A stretch of DNA of 64,000 nt from Marsupella aquatica (taxonomy: Eukaryota; Marchantiophyta). Both the position numbers and the translations under genes were made by a program. The DNA lies in assembly GCA_973895155.1 (NCBI GenBank), contig OZ316894.1:22258001-22322000 (forward strand), in the 5' to 3' direction. Under the pieces are notes generated by a model. It saw only the letters and a program-made list of their open reading frames with translations, did no database searches and was not told the origin of the DNA. Every line of letters starts with the position of its first letter. Position 1 is the first letter of the stretch. Shown in pieces: positions 33,502-45,252 of the stretch.

Positions 33502-33632
33502 TGGCATCTCCTAACAGTCCAGCAAGAATGATGCCATGAAGACTTAATACTACCCGTGTGACTACCAATTTTGCCCAGGTCTTCATGGCATCTTACTCAC
33601 AATTATTAAGTCCAGGAGATGCCAGAGGGTAC
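33502..33632. repeat. Hairpin-forming inverted repeat
   Basis: GATGCCATGAAGACTTAAT (33,530) is inverted as GTCTTCATGGCATC (33,582), and outside these GGCATCTCCT and AGGAGATGCC also pair. The whole could fold into a hairpin of roughly 45-55 nt arms with a small loop. Confidence 0.7.
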
Positions 33633-33637
33633 TGTTA

Positions 33638-36600
33638 AGTCTTTTCTTGGAACCCTTCTTAATACTCTTCCTTTGTCGTAAACCCTCTGACCGTGTGTTT
33701 TATTGTAATGTGGTATACTTGGAACTGCTTATTAAACCCTCCTGGTGACTCTTAGTTTTTCAATTTTAGTTTACTGTAACATATTGTACTGTACGGGATT
33801 GCTTAAACAGAGCTTGTGAGTCTACTATTGAATTGCATGGTAGTCAGTGTTTAAACCCTCTGACTTTCTGATTCTTCTACCCGTTCTTCTATCTTGCTTT
33901 ATTTTATTGTAAATCATGTATTGGATAAACCACATTGTGAATCCTCCTTCTTATTCGATTGTCAGAGTAAACCGTCCGTTTAGTCTTCTTTTGTATGCTC
34001 ACTGAAATTAAAGTTATGGGTGGTTCTCAGATTTAAACTATGTAATTGTTACGATTGAAATTATGTGATTGTTACTAGCACTCATAAAGGTAGCAACTCC
34101 TCCTATGTATAAAGTTTCAACTACTCACCAGCAAGGAGTTTAAAGTTTATGGCTATTTGGGGGTTAGTATGGGCTGCAATCCTTGCGTTTACTACCCTTG
34201 AGAATATAATATACCCCTAACCCATGGAGTACCCGACACAAGCAAGAATATGTAGATTGAAAGACTGAGTGTATTGAGATTTGCATCCTTGTTAACGTCT
34301 ATTTTGCGTATGTATGCAGCCCTACGCGTTTATGCATGGGATGGTATAGGGTGTATCTATGTGTAATATATATGTAATCAATTAAAAGGGAATTTTTTGA
34401 GGTGTACCTCAAAATATCGCAGGTGATGGGGGGTGGGGGTGGGGAGGCTCCACATACATAATGAGACCCGTAAGTTGCTGTCACATATATAAACCCAGCA
34501 TGGACAAGGACATTTTTAATGCTTCCCACCTCCACACCAAGCAATATAGCATGCTCATCCTGGAACATGCTTAATTTTTTTGTCTTGTAGTGATCTGAAA
34601 GTAAATAAAATATGAGAGCATAGAAGTGCTGTTATATAAGTAAAGTGTCTGCCAAGAAAAGCACAGTGACCAAGAAAAGGTACAGTCAAACGATGCTATG
34701 ATGTGTGCACTTAACTCAGGGTGCCTTATGAATGACACTCCTTTCAATAAAAACCATAAACCTGGGAAAGAAAAACACGGGGAGAACTTAAGAGGCTATG
34801 CATTCATGTTCTTCAGCATCATTTCTCTCACTCGTGGTGGTGGAGCCTTTGGTTTCATCTCTAAGAAAACACATACTGTGAAAGGGGGCTGCCAAAATAA
34901 GTTCAAAACACTCTAGAATACCTAAAACTAAAGGGGTCTAAAAATTAATTAAAAATGTATAGAATACAAAGGCTGCCCCTTGATAAGGCAGATTGAAATG
35001 AAAATACATGACACAAAAATCTGAATAAGACAAAATCTGATATGTGCATTCACCATATAGCAGCTTCAGTAAGGGCTTAATTCTTTGGGACAAATTCCCT
35101 GTTGCCCTATCCACAAGTTAATAACCTGCCCATTGCCAAGCCTCCAACTCCAACCCATGAATGAATGAAACTAAATATTTTCACTGGTCACAGGGTTCCC
35201 TTATGAGGTCTATCTGACTTCAACTTCAACCTATAAATGAATAAAAGTAAAGAGTCGCTCACCCAACCACAATAGTCTCTCTCTAAGTGCACACTCTATA
35301 AGTGAAAACCCTGGATAGATGCAAGACATCCCTTTATTCATCTTTTTCCATGGAGTTTGAACTTTTCTGTGCCAACATGCCAATTGAAAGTACTTTTCCT
35401 AATGAAAACTTAATGAGAGAAAACTCTTGATAGCTGTACTGACCACTTATCGGCAAGTGCACAATTCCATCAACTAACGCTGTCTTACAGATGTGAGCAT
35501 GACAATTTTTTGTAGAGAAAAATTGCACTTATGGGTTGGGGATCATTTTTAGGGCAGGAATGTACAATTTTAGAGTGGGAGCCCATTGCACATGGAAGGA
35601 AGCACTATAGCTCTTCTCAATAAATGCACAATTCTACCTTTTTGCAGTTACTTATCACCTTAGTAAGTCAAACCCACGGTAATTAAGTGATCGGCTTAGG
35701 GTGACCTTAGCCATTGGTTGCTTTCTCTCTCCCTCCTGGTGCTGATTCCTGTTGGATCCGTGAGAGCTCACCCTGAAATGGGTTCCCTACCATGAATGTA
35801 AGTCACTATTGGGGTGGGGAGAGCCTACTAAGAGCCAACTTGCATGTGAGTGGCCCTCCATTTGCTGGCCCTCAAACTGATTCATGGCAGAATATAATTA
35901 AGTGACCAAGAGGACAATGCCTTACCCCACTCCCTTACCAGGCCTTACTGCAATCAAATTAGGAGTTACAAGAAACTTGAGGTCCCAACCACAGACTCCA
36001 GGATAAAAAAAAAGCCCCAACGGGACACATGCTTTGAAACTCTGGCTGCCATTGCAAACTTTACAATGAGCCAGGGAAAGATACTGTCTGCTGTCAATGA
36101 AATGAGATCTGGTTTTTCACTAACCTTTAATTTGTGAATGTTGAGCGCCGTGTTGTTGAGGACCTTCAACTGCCAGTTGGCTCTAAGGGCTGTCTTGCAA
36201 GTGGAAGCTCTTAAAAAAAGGGGCCCTTACCAACCCAATTTTTTTGTGAAAAAGTGAGAACTCAAGAGAACTCAAATCTGCACATAATCAGAGAGGGAAT
36301 TGGGTTTGACTTGCACACTCACTCCCATGTCTTTCCTTGTCCTTTCCACCCCTTGATTCTACATGGGATTCTCAGGGCAGTATGAGTCTATAGTTTTTGT
36401 TTTATTCACTTTTGAAGGTTTGGGACCTCAAGCGCTGGAAATCCAGCCCTTGGCCCTTGATTTTCCACCAAATACGCCATCGGGACTGCCTAACTGTAAC
36501 AAAGGATCTTGCACATGCAAGACTGACATAAGTGTTATTCCTCATTTCTGTTCAAGACCAAAAAAAACTATGAAGCTTTGAGAGTACCAATTTGGTGCAC
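33638..36600. other. Intergenic, transposon-like debris
   Basis: No gene is supported. The text at about 35,745-35,830 (ATGGGTTCCCTAC..., TTGGGGTGGGGAGAG) recurs near 44,555-44,640, and the text at about 34,085-34,130 (AGCAACTCCTCCTATG) recurs at 24,468, so dispersed repeats fill this stretch. Confidence 0.45.
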
Positions 36601-36630
36601 CACCAGAGAAAAAAGGGGAAGGAAGGAAGG

Positions 36631-36673
36631 CACGTGTTAAGAAGAAGAAAAGAAGAAGAAAGGAAGGCACGTG
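36631..36673. promoter_or_regulatory. Paired G-box/ABRE-like motifs
   Basis: CACGTG occurs at 36,631-36,636 and 36,668-36,673, each inside GGAAGGCACGTGTT, separated by a GAA-rich linker. G-boxes bind bZIP and bHLH factors in plants. They lie about 360-400 bp before the start codon at 37,028. Confidence 0.55.
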
Positions 36674-36928
36674 TTCATCTGCAAAAATGAGGGCCCATCT
36701 CAAGGTGGAGAAGGTGAAGAAGACACACAAGAGTCGCCTCGCCTCAATCATGCCCCACAAGCCACAACGCTCCACCAGGACCCTTTCTCACGGGCCCCAG
36801 AAAGGAAGAAGATAGGGAGGGGAGTCCCAACCTTTCACACGACACGCATCCTCTCTGCCCTGTCACTACTCACTGCGCTTTGCTCTCGAACTGCACTTCA
36901 ATTTGTTTTGTGGGCTTTGACAAGGATT

Positions 36929-36930
<2 letters not shown>

Positions 36931-36973
<43 letters not shown>
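36931..36973 (+). repeat. (GA)n microsatellite in the 5' leader
   Basis: About 20 GA units directly upstream of the 37,028 gene. GA tracts are frequent in plant core promoters and 5' UTRs. Confidence 0.9.
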
Positions 36974-36976
<3 letters not shown>

Positions 36977-37027
36977 AGGTGATGAGACTCATCGAACATC
37001 GATGCAGGTAGTGGTGCGCTCATAGAT

Positions 37028-37654
37028 ATGGTGACAGCAGCAGGGGTGTCAAATTTGGGGTTGGACTCTGTGGGTATGCTTCTCTCGATTCCAAGATGGA
37101 GCCCAACTGGTGGGCTGGCTAGGAGAGGATCGTCAAGAGCTGGAGGATTGGGAGGAACGATTGGCAGAGGGGGAGAGAGGTGCGTCGGTGAGAGGTTGAA
37201 CAGAGGAGGAAGTTTTGTGCAGAGGTGGAGGAGGAGGAGAAGGGGAATGTTCGATGGTTTTACCACCTTTAGGGCCACTGCAGCAGATGATGTAGAGCAA
37301 GACGAGGAGGTGGAGGAGGAGGACACAGACGAAACTGCTGCCTCCTCCTCTTCTTCGGTGCATAGGCATGCTGAATTTTCTTCCAAGGAGATTCCCAAAA
37401 TCCCCCAAATCTCCAAAGTAGAGCTGCAACAACAACGGACGAGCGGTGGAAAACTTCCTCGGACTCGGGCTCGCACTCCCAACATACTCTCCAGTATAGT
37501 AGAAGAGTGGACAAGTTTTACGTCTGTACGTGAGAAAGGGGACGTGCGAGATGTCGTATTGATGAGTCTCTCTTTCGCGGTTCTGATTTACATCTCCCAG
37601 CACCTTGTGCATGCCTACTGCACGTTTAGACATATGTATTTCAATCACTATTGA
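37028..37654 (+). CDS. Hypothetical protein, single C-terminal membrane segment
   Basis: A 208-codon frame with no recognised family. The N-terminal 75 residues are basic and rich in Gly, Arg and Ser with almost no acids (for example RRGSSRAGGLGGTIGRGGER), like an organelle-targeting peptide. Residues about 85-110 are acidic and Ser-rich (EQDEEVEEEDTDE then polyserine). A possible folded part follows (SILSSIVEEW-like, KGDVRDVVLM), and a hydrophobic segment at about 178-195 (LMSLSFAVLIYISQHLV) could span a membrane near the C-terminus. The upstream G-boxes and GA tract support a real promoter. An overlapping minus-strand frame (36898-37485) is the mirror of the polyserine/polyacid stretch and is rejected. 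Could be one exon of a larger gene. Confidence 0.55.
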   Translation: MVTAAGVSNLGLDSVGMLLSIPRWSPTGGLARRGSSRAGGLGGTIGRGGERCVGERLNRGGSFVQRWRRRRRGMFDGFTTFRATAADDVEQDEEVEEEDTDETAASSSSSVHRHAEFSSKEIPKIPQISKVELQQQRTSGGKLPRTRARTPNILSSIVEEWTSFTSVREKGDVRDVVLMSLSFAVLIYISQHLVHAYCTFRHMYFNHY

Positions 37655-39652
37655 GATTCTTGTTATTTCCTCTCATGAAGCGCTTGTACTCATTCCTGCC
37701 AATATACTGTATAGTAGCTGCTTGGATGTCCGTTTCCGCGGTCATAATTCTTTGAGTTTGCCGCCCTGAAATTTTTGTGCCAGGATCGTTGATTGCTTAC
37801 TGGATTTTTGCCTGCTCTCCTGAAATCCATGTGATGGGCTTCGATTTAGTCGCGTGCAAAGGACAACTGTTCCTTGACTATGGATTTTCCCAAGGATAAT
37901 AGTCCCCTCTGCTGTAGTTCTTGTGGATGTAAGCGAATTTCTGTTTAAATGCCAATTATATTCTATTTTGGTGTTTGCCTCGGGCGCACTATTTCTCCAG
38001 TGTTCCTGTTTCCGGGCCTCCGTTGAGTTATTGACTTGAAAGCTACCTTACGAAGGGTATGTAGAACTCGATCTGGTTGAAACTTTTTTTGGAGAATCAA
38101 TTTTTGGGTCAGCAGATTCCAATGTGGATTCTGTTGTTTAGGGTCAGGTGTCCAAGGATATTCCATAAGTCCTTGCGCCCTTTACTTTTCTGTGGCTTTT
38201 CAATCGTTGAAAATCTGGTTGCAATGAATTAAGCAGACCTATCACAATATCTATCAGACCGGGGTCTTTGTGGGACATGGACGAAGGTATTGTGTCTTTG
38301 GTAATGGTCTCACTTCGACTCAGGCAGAGGTAACAATTTTTTGAAGTGCCTTAACAGACAACGTTGTAAAATTTTCAAATTTGCGGTGTTATCACTCACA
38401 TTTTAATGTGGCTGACTGGATCTATCGAGCTCACATGTAGGAAACCTCGATGCGAAAACCCTAGTGTTATTTGAACTCCCTGAAGGTCATTCCAGTACAT
38501 TTGGAAAAGCTACTAGTCCTTGCACTTTAAAATCATGTCTATGCTTCCTTTACATTTCCGGTACTAACTGTCATTAAAATCTCGGAAAGTTGATCCTGTA
38601 CATTTGGAAGACCTTATAATCCGTGCAATTTACATTCATGTCTGCACCTGCTTCACACTTTGGGCTAAACCTTTCTTCCCAATTTTGATTTCCTCTTGAC
38701 TCGAGTCGGATGAATATGATTGCAATTCTATGCCTGAGTTTGGCAACAATGGCAAGGAGCAAGTCACAATTCATCAATTAACAACGTACTAAAGTGATCT
38801 ATCGGATTTTTATCCTATCCTTGATCTGCGGTTAGAGACAATTTGGAGTTATTCTTGTGATGGGCTCACCTGCTAGGTGTTGTTGTGGATTCTGAGCTTG
38901 CAGCTCTACTTTGAGAACAGCAATATCCACGGTCTTGGATATGTTTCATAGAACGAAGCTCTCTAGTGATTCAAATGGAGAGCTTGATGCTACCGATCAG
39001 TTCCTATGCCCGTTCCCATTAAGGGTTTTGTTGGTCTTGGACTACCCCCATGAATGACAAACTTTGGGGTAGTTAGCTGGAGAAATTGCACAATACGGCG
39101 ACCAGTTGATGGCTCTTTTGGGAGTCCTTGCAGGAGGAATAGCTGGAGTCTCACCTGCTGTTTTTGAGGACGCTCCCTCCAAATACTGAGGTTTGTTCAA
39201 GAGACACTACTCATTGTGTTGTCATTGCCAAATGTATGTTCCTTGATCGGGCTTCCTGGAAAACCGAACAATGAAAATCAATGAGACTAGGAGCAGTAGG
39301 ATAGGAAGAGGCGCGTGAACTATTGGTTTCTTGCGAAAGATACGAACTTTGCAAGTATTGAACATTAGAGGATTCTGTAACCATCAATAGATTATGAAAA
39401 GCCACCCTCTAATCGGCTCTGTTCTGCTCCAAGCTGTTGGACCCTTCTAAGACGCTCCGTTGGCAATACAGGTTTCCTTGTACCTCAGTACTAGCTGCCA
39501 GCAGAAGCCTATTGTACACAAGAAATCTAGTGGAGCCCAATCTGGCCAGAGAAAGTGAAGTCTTAACCCTCCCCTGGTCTCATTTGGTTCAAGCTCGTCG
39601 TCAACAGCTTGCAGCCGTTGTGGTGCTTCTGGACTAGCAAGCACTCCGATCA
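37655..39652. other. 3' flank and intergenic, no supported gene
   Basis: The 3' UTR of the preceding gene should end within the first few hundred bases. A diverged direct repeat (GTACATTTGGAA...TTCATGTCT type) lies at about 38,490-38,660. No domain or splice chain was found. Confidence 0.4.
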
Positions 39653-40009
39653 ATGTCGGTGCTGTCTCTTAGAGTTGCAGTTCAGGCTAGAGCCATGCTC
39701 GGAACTTTTTCTGTTCCTTTCTCTATACAAGCTCAGCTTGCACAAAGGAAAGGGAAGTCGTCCCTTGATGCAAGACGGAGCTTGCAAATTAAGAATTCAG
39801 CCTCACTAGAGCCTCCCACGCTCTCTAAAGTCAGAATGACATTTTTTAAAAATAGAGGTAAACTGCGGCAGAATTATGTTGAGAGAGTGGCAAGAAAGTT
39901 GAAAGCAGACACTGTGGAAAGCCGGCTTTCCCCAAACTTCGATGTTCATATTTTCAATATGTCAGAGTTGCTAACCTCGATGTTCATGTTTTCAACATGT
40001 CAGAGTTGA
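39653..40009 (+). CDS. Possible small or first-exon protein, unrecognised
   Basis: A 118-codon frame with an N-terminus of transit-peptide type (MSVLSLRVAVQARAMLG; Ser/Ala/Arg-rich) and a basic middle (KVRMTFFKNRGKLRQNYVER). The last 30 codons come from a 36-nt direct repeat (TCGATGTTCAT...TGTCAGAGTTG twice), so the true end may be an earlier donor or the repeat may have replaced it. I see no homologous domain. It could be exon 1 of a gene continuing toward 40,690. Confidence 0.3.
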   Translation: MSVLSLRVAVQARAMLGTFSVPFSIQAQLAQRKGKSSLDARRSLQIKNSASLEPPTLSKVRMTFFKNRGKLRQNYVERVARKLKADTVESRLSPNFDVHIFNMSELLTSMFMFSTCQS

Positions 40010-40389
40010 GCATTTGTAGCCCAAGGGTTGTTTTGATTTTGTCGATCAAAGTACTCTTGTGCATATTAACTTGTTTAGTACCTGACGCTATGCAATAGCA
40101 GCGCTAGAGCGTTTCTCTCGTTTACTTCGAGATGTTAGTTGCAGAGAGAGCGGATGGCAGGGCCAAGATTCGTCCTCCTTCAAAATGGAGAATGAATTTT
40201 GCTTGAGGTACAGAGTTGAAACTTCAGAGGTAGGCATCGATCCATAGTGGAGTAGCCATGAAAATTCCAGGCTGGAGGGTAATTGAACAGAATCCATGGA
40301 CCTGGATGATTCATGTAACTTTGTGGTCTGGCAGGTACGCTGGGACGAAGATTGCACTTGGTGTGATCGGAGTCGAATTTGCTTAGGCA

Positions 40390-40689
40390 CCCACCTTCTG
40401 CCGGCGGGCGAGAAACCAAAAACAACACTGGGGACAAGAAGAGGATGAGAATGCAGAGGCTGGAACATTTATTTCCACGGCTCTGATTGATTCGTTAGGC
40501 CCACTGGTGGAATGTTACAAACTTGAATTATGCAATCACGCCAAAAGCTGGACTATTGTTGACACGGTCCCAGCGGTGACTGCGAGGGTAGCAACTGATG
40601 TATTGTCGCTCAGTTTAGTAGACCCTGCAGCTACTCTCAAGGAGTGGTTCACCAAAATAATAATATCGTTAGCCAGTTACGCGATTTAA
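40390..40689 (+). CDS. Possible terminal exon, unrecognised
   Basis: A frame opening after a TAG near 40,384 reads QEEDENAEAGTFISTALIDS and continues without a stop to 40,689, ending IISLASYAI. It begins with polar and acidic residues and ends hydrophobic. The only ATG-initiated part is 40507-40689. It may be the last exon of the gene suggested at 39,653, but no single junction is convincing. The minus-strand frames over the same bases are equally open, so confidence is low. Confidence 0.22.
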   Translation, partial: PTFCRRARNQKQHWGQEEDENAEAGTFISTALIDSLGPLVECYKLELCNHAKSWTIVDTVPAVTARVATDVLSLSLVDPAATLKEWFTKIIISLASYAI

Positions 40690-41106
40690 GCAAACACGTT
40701 GTAGGGAAAGGGCAGGGACACCTCAAATTTTCCACAATCATAACTAAACTCTTCCGGTTTTATTTGTTAATTTGATCGCATGACTGAAGCACATCCAAAC
40801 AGAAAGTTTGGCCAAGGTTTCCAAGTCCGATATTTGGATTGGTCTAAGTTGATCTCAAACTGGGATCCGAGGTCGCTTGGGGAGGTTTCAGTCAAAGTTT
40901 GATACCCAGTCGGTGATCATTCAACCCGTGAAGTCTCTCCTACTTTGAGGCCAGAAAATTTGGTAACAAGCAATTTGATCTAGCAATTTGATTAACACCT
41001 CTAGCTAGCGTACATTAGCTGTTGAGGTCCAAGGAATAAGAATCTAGGTTTTTCGTAAGTCTCACATAATTTGCACAGGTCAAACTTGGTCGATGGATAT
41101 ATGTAC

Positions 41107-42062
41107 CATATAATCGCTCTTGCAATGTCCCTCCCCTGAGAAATTCGTAAACCAATATGTATCCACCCTCTTCTTCACTGTACCCGACCAGAGACACTAG
41201 ATATGGATGTTTACATCGCGAAAGTATCTCGACCTGCAGGGAACAATATATACAAATCATGTCACATGACATCTGAGTAGTCTGCGGGCAGGTATATATG
41301 CAGCTGATTCAATTTCTCTGATACAACGCCGCATCAACTGAACCATCATGAGGAAAGTTTCAGTGGGAATGTACTTTCATCTGTGGTTCACTGGAGGTGA
41401 GATAACATAGTTAGTAGCTAGTTTAAGCTTAATGATAGATTATCTATTTTAGTAGATTGCTGTAAGTTGGACTGAACATTTGCTCAATCCTCAGTAGAGT
41501 TGTTTCGGAAGTTGAAAGTTCATGTTGGCAGGGTCTCACGGTCCAGGCAATATTCATGCTCTGGCAAGCTCGTCTGGACATTCTCTGAAGATATATGTCC
41601 TACTATAGGTCTAAGGAGTCAGGAGCTCTTCAGAAATTTCGTAGAATCAGTTATGGAGCCTCGCCCCTGGTTCAAGTACCAGTAGGCACTTGCTTGAACG
41701 ATCTCCATCCCCAGATCGCTGCACATTAGATCGGAAATGGGATGTGTATACAGCTGACTGCGATGTGATCGACTGCATTTAAATGTCGGGTTTAATGTTG
41801 TGGAGATCATGCAGTGTTATTTGTAAATTGGAGAAGGCTAGCTACAGTACGTACCTCAGTCGCAAACTCACGAGCTCCTTGGCGAGAGTCCTTGGCCTGG
41901 ACCTTGACAGCCACTTCCATCTGGTTCCATGGAAGCTTGCCGAAATACACAGGGCTGGCCCGAACCCGCCTTGTCCAATCTTGAACCCAAAGTTGGGAGT
42001 GGCTTTCTTCACATCAGTTGCACGCATAGCTGTGGAAGCCCTCGACATATATATTTTATCAA
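41107..42062 (-). pseudogene. Receptor-like protein kinase fragment, broken
   Basis: Two minus-strand exons of a plant receptor-like kinase. Exon A (about 42062-41855) carries subdomain I (IGQGGFG) and, in another frame, VYFGKLPWNQMEVAVKVQAK with the subdomain II lysine. Several extra bases between GGFG and PVYFG (about 41,951-41,965) break the frame. Exon B (41233-41107) carries VEILSRCKHPYLVSLVGYSE and YILVYEFLRGGTL, subdomains III-V, with a proper acceptor (CCTGCAG|GTCGAG) and donor (TATG|GTACAT). No catalytic-loop HRD, DFG or later exons were found downstream. Both the frame break and the missing C-lobe argue for a dead copy. Upstream extracellular exons were not found in 42.1-44 kb. Confidence 0.7.
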
Positions 42063-44200
42063 AAGTGCTAATTCTGGAGGACTCTGAATATCCCATTGTA
42101 AGACAGCCCGAGAATGTGCATCATCCCGTCTGACTGGAATCAGTGCAATTTTCTCTCTTGTAGGCTAGTCCACATTGAAAATCACTGTTAGTCAGATGCA
42201 GTTTCATTCATCATGTAGTAGAATTTCTCTTTACAAGGTCCGGCTCATGTTCTTGAGTGAGTCTCTGAGGTTGCTTTAGAGAGCGAAGTAAAAATATTCT
42301 GAAAGCGTAATTCATTCAGATTGCAGCCCCGATTGCAACCATGCAAGGATTAGTGCAACAAGCTCACGAACGTACCCTTTGGACTGGGCTGTGCGGAGAC
42401 ATGAACAACGCAGAAGAGGCATATTAAGCTGAAGACACTCTGAAGCTCAGTTGATCGTGTCCGAGAACTACTCCAAAATGTACTGGATGGCCGCATATTC
42501 CTGTCGAACCGTTGTGGATCGCGACCCATTTCAGGTCAATTAAGAGATCTGCTTCGAAGAGCAAACGGCGACGCAGCAGTCCCACAGCAAAGTCACTTAC
42601 CGGTGAATATATATGTACAATTTACGCTCCAATCAACACAGCCAGTTCACAATAAATTCAGATATCAGCTGTCCGTAAATAAGCAATCTCGATCTCCGAT
42701 CTTTAAATTCGTTTATTGACAAGATATATATTTTTTAAGGAGCATAGATTAGCTTGACCGTATTACCTAGCTACTGCTTAACAACGAACTGTTCATGATT
42801 GAGCTCGAGATTGAGCTCTTCCACCTGATTTTCATGAATCTCGAATAATAATCCCTACCAGGAGGTATCCGAGCAGTCCGTCGCAATTTGGAAAGGGCAT
42901 GACTGCATGTCAACACACTTTTATGTATGCATTCATCAATTCCCATATGGCTTGCTGTTCCCACTCCTTGTGAGCTCGATCAGCTCAATTTACAGCAATA
43001 CCCAAGCATTGATCACCTGATGTTCCAAAATCCCTCTCAGGATACCACCCTGATGGCATTGATGTACATGGTGGTCCAGTCCGCTCAGTCGTCTTCCTGC
43101 CCATTGAATAGGGTTCTTCCAAAATGGAGTTGTGAGTATAAAGATCTAGCCTCGGTGGCGTTCGAACAGTCTAGGAAAACCAGGGCAATGCACAGGCGAA
43201 AACTTTGCACTCGAGGATCTCCGAAACTTCGAAGACAGGTACAGTAGATACCGTGTGCAATCTAGCTGATTCCTAGCAGTGATCTAAAGTCGAAGTTACG
43301 TTCCATAACGTCTGATCACACTCCCATGGACCTCGATCAGTCAGCTCAACTCCGATCCTTGGTTGGGCCAATCTGCACTTTCCCTGGTGAGGTGGATCCT
43401 GATGCTAGAATTGCACCACCGTGATCCATGTGATATAATTGTCGACACAAAAGCTCCAGAATTCTCGAATGAGACTAGTGTCTCTCGATCTATCCGCGTA
43501 TGGGAACATCTTGATGTTATCCACCGGGGGAACTTACTTAGAGCAAGTATAAGTATTTTAATAACCCACCAAGCTAGCAAGGTACGTAACCAGTTTACAA
43601 CTGAGACAATCCGAACTACAGCTCAAAAATGATCCAAAGGCAGAAAAGGGCAAGAAGAAGAAGAAGAAGAAGCAATTACCTCGGCATGATCGAGCACACC
43701 AACAAGCAAGCGTTCAACTCAAGCTAGAAATGAATTCAGATAATTGGACATAGTTATCCTCTGACTGGGGTCAAGGCTACTTTCATATCTTACCCGGCGA
43801 TAGACGAAGTTCTGATCAATCATGGAGAGGTGACCGATCGATCAGCTTATTATCACACATCTGCTGCATGGAGATTCGACACGGACCTTGTCCCGTTACT
43901 TTTCCACAGCTTTTTGCATCGTTGCATTGTAAGAACAACGTTCATTCAGGGGTTCAATCTATTGAAGTTAATCATTGATTATGACTCAGTGTGCATCGGG
44001 GATATCACCGGCTGTAAAAGACAAATTAATGAGGAATGCCAGGAGAAGAAATTAATGAACCTTGGAGAAATCTCCTGGAGTTTTGTTTGTCTGTTGGCCC
44101 GGCCACAGCTGTGACAAGACCCGGTTGTAACAAGTGATCCATCGCTTGCCCAGAGATTCAAGTTTGTACCAATTAAACCCTGAACGAGAAAATCCGTCTG
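42063..44200. other. Intergenic, possible remains of the kinase gene
   Basis: GC is near 45% and several minus-strand frames exist (for example 43341-43580), but I could not match them to malectin, LRR or lectin ectodomains. A (GAA)n run lies at about 43,651-43,672. Confidence 0.35.
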
Positions 44201-44204
44201 CTGT

Positions 44205-44480
44205 GGAGTGGAGGGTGTGGAGTGGAGGGTATATGTGTGTGGGTGAGACGGGTTATGTGAATCTGTATTTGTGGAGGGTATATGTGTGTGGGTGAGATGG
44301 GTTATGTGATGTATGTTGTGGATGGTATATGTGTGTGGGTGAGATGGGTTACGTGAATCTGTATGTATGTTGTGGAGGGAATATGTGTGTGGGTGAGATG
44401 GGTTATGTGCATCTCTCCGGTGTGGAGGGTATATATGTGTGGGTGAGATGGTTGTGTATGGGTTATGTGGGTGATGGATG
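44205..44480 (+). repeat. Minisatellite, unit about 45-60 nt
   Basis: Five units share GTGGAGGGTATATGTGTGTGGGTGAGATGGGTTATGTG-type text (cited in parts: GTGGAGGGTATATG, TGTGGGTGAGATGG, GGTTATGTG) with variable tails. The open frames on both strands come from the repeat and are not genes. Confidence 0.9.
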
Positions 44481-45024
44481 GAGTTCTGATTATCAACCTC
44501 ACCCCTGGTTGTCCACTGTGTATACCTGATTTAATACTCTCGTCCTCCTGGTGCGGGTCCCTTTCAGATCAATGGGGGCTTAGAACCCTGTAATGGGTTC
44601 CCTACAAAGAAAGGTCAATATTGGGGTGGGGAGAGTCTACTATATATATAAGTGTTATTCCTCTCTCTTTTTCCAGACCAGAAAGAAGAAGAACCTGTCT
44701 GACTTGCATGGTTTGTGGCTTTTGGGAAGATTGCAATCATGTAATAAATGCTCATTACTTAAATTAACTGTGAGACCAGTTAAACTATGGACCACATTCA
44801 TTGAAGGAGAGGAAGCACTCCAGGCAAGATGATAGCTTACAGGACAAGGCTATGGAAGTGGAGTCCTGCACAGAAGTGGGGCCATTGTCTTATATTAATT
44901 CCTTCTAGTACTAAACCTGGACCATATATTGAGTGGAAATAGCTGAAGTTGACTTTACAAGAACTTGGGGACATAAGGTACGTTTATGGCAAATGCGCAC
45001 AGAGGGAAGAAATAGCAGCATAAG

Positions 45025-45252
45025 GTTGAGAGAATTTTCCTTCCCAGGATAAAGCAGATTGCTGGTTTATACGACTCACTGAGTGTTGCAGCCAGGTACA
45101 CATGGAAGAATTTTCCTTACCAGGATAACCAGATTGTTGATTATATGACTCACTGAGTGTTGCAGCCAGGTACATATGGAAGAATTTTCCTTACCAAGAT
45201 AAACCGGATTGTTGTTTTATACAACTCACTGAGTGTGGCAGCCAGGTACATC
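45025..45252. repeat. Triple tandem repeat, about 76-nt unit
   Basis: GAATTTTCCTT(C/A)CCA...GACTCACTGAGTGTTGCAGCC is present three times in a row, with a few changes each. Confidence 0.9.

Noticed and set aside
36898-37648. Minus-strand frames of 195 and 171 codons
   Set aside because: Ser/Pro/Leu runs are the mirror of GA and GAG tracts of the plus-strand gene.
44302-44529. Frames on both strands with Thr/His or Gly/Tyr repeats
   Set aside because: Translation of the minisatellite.
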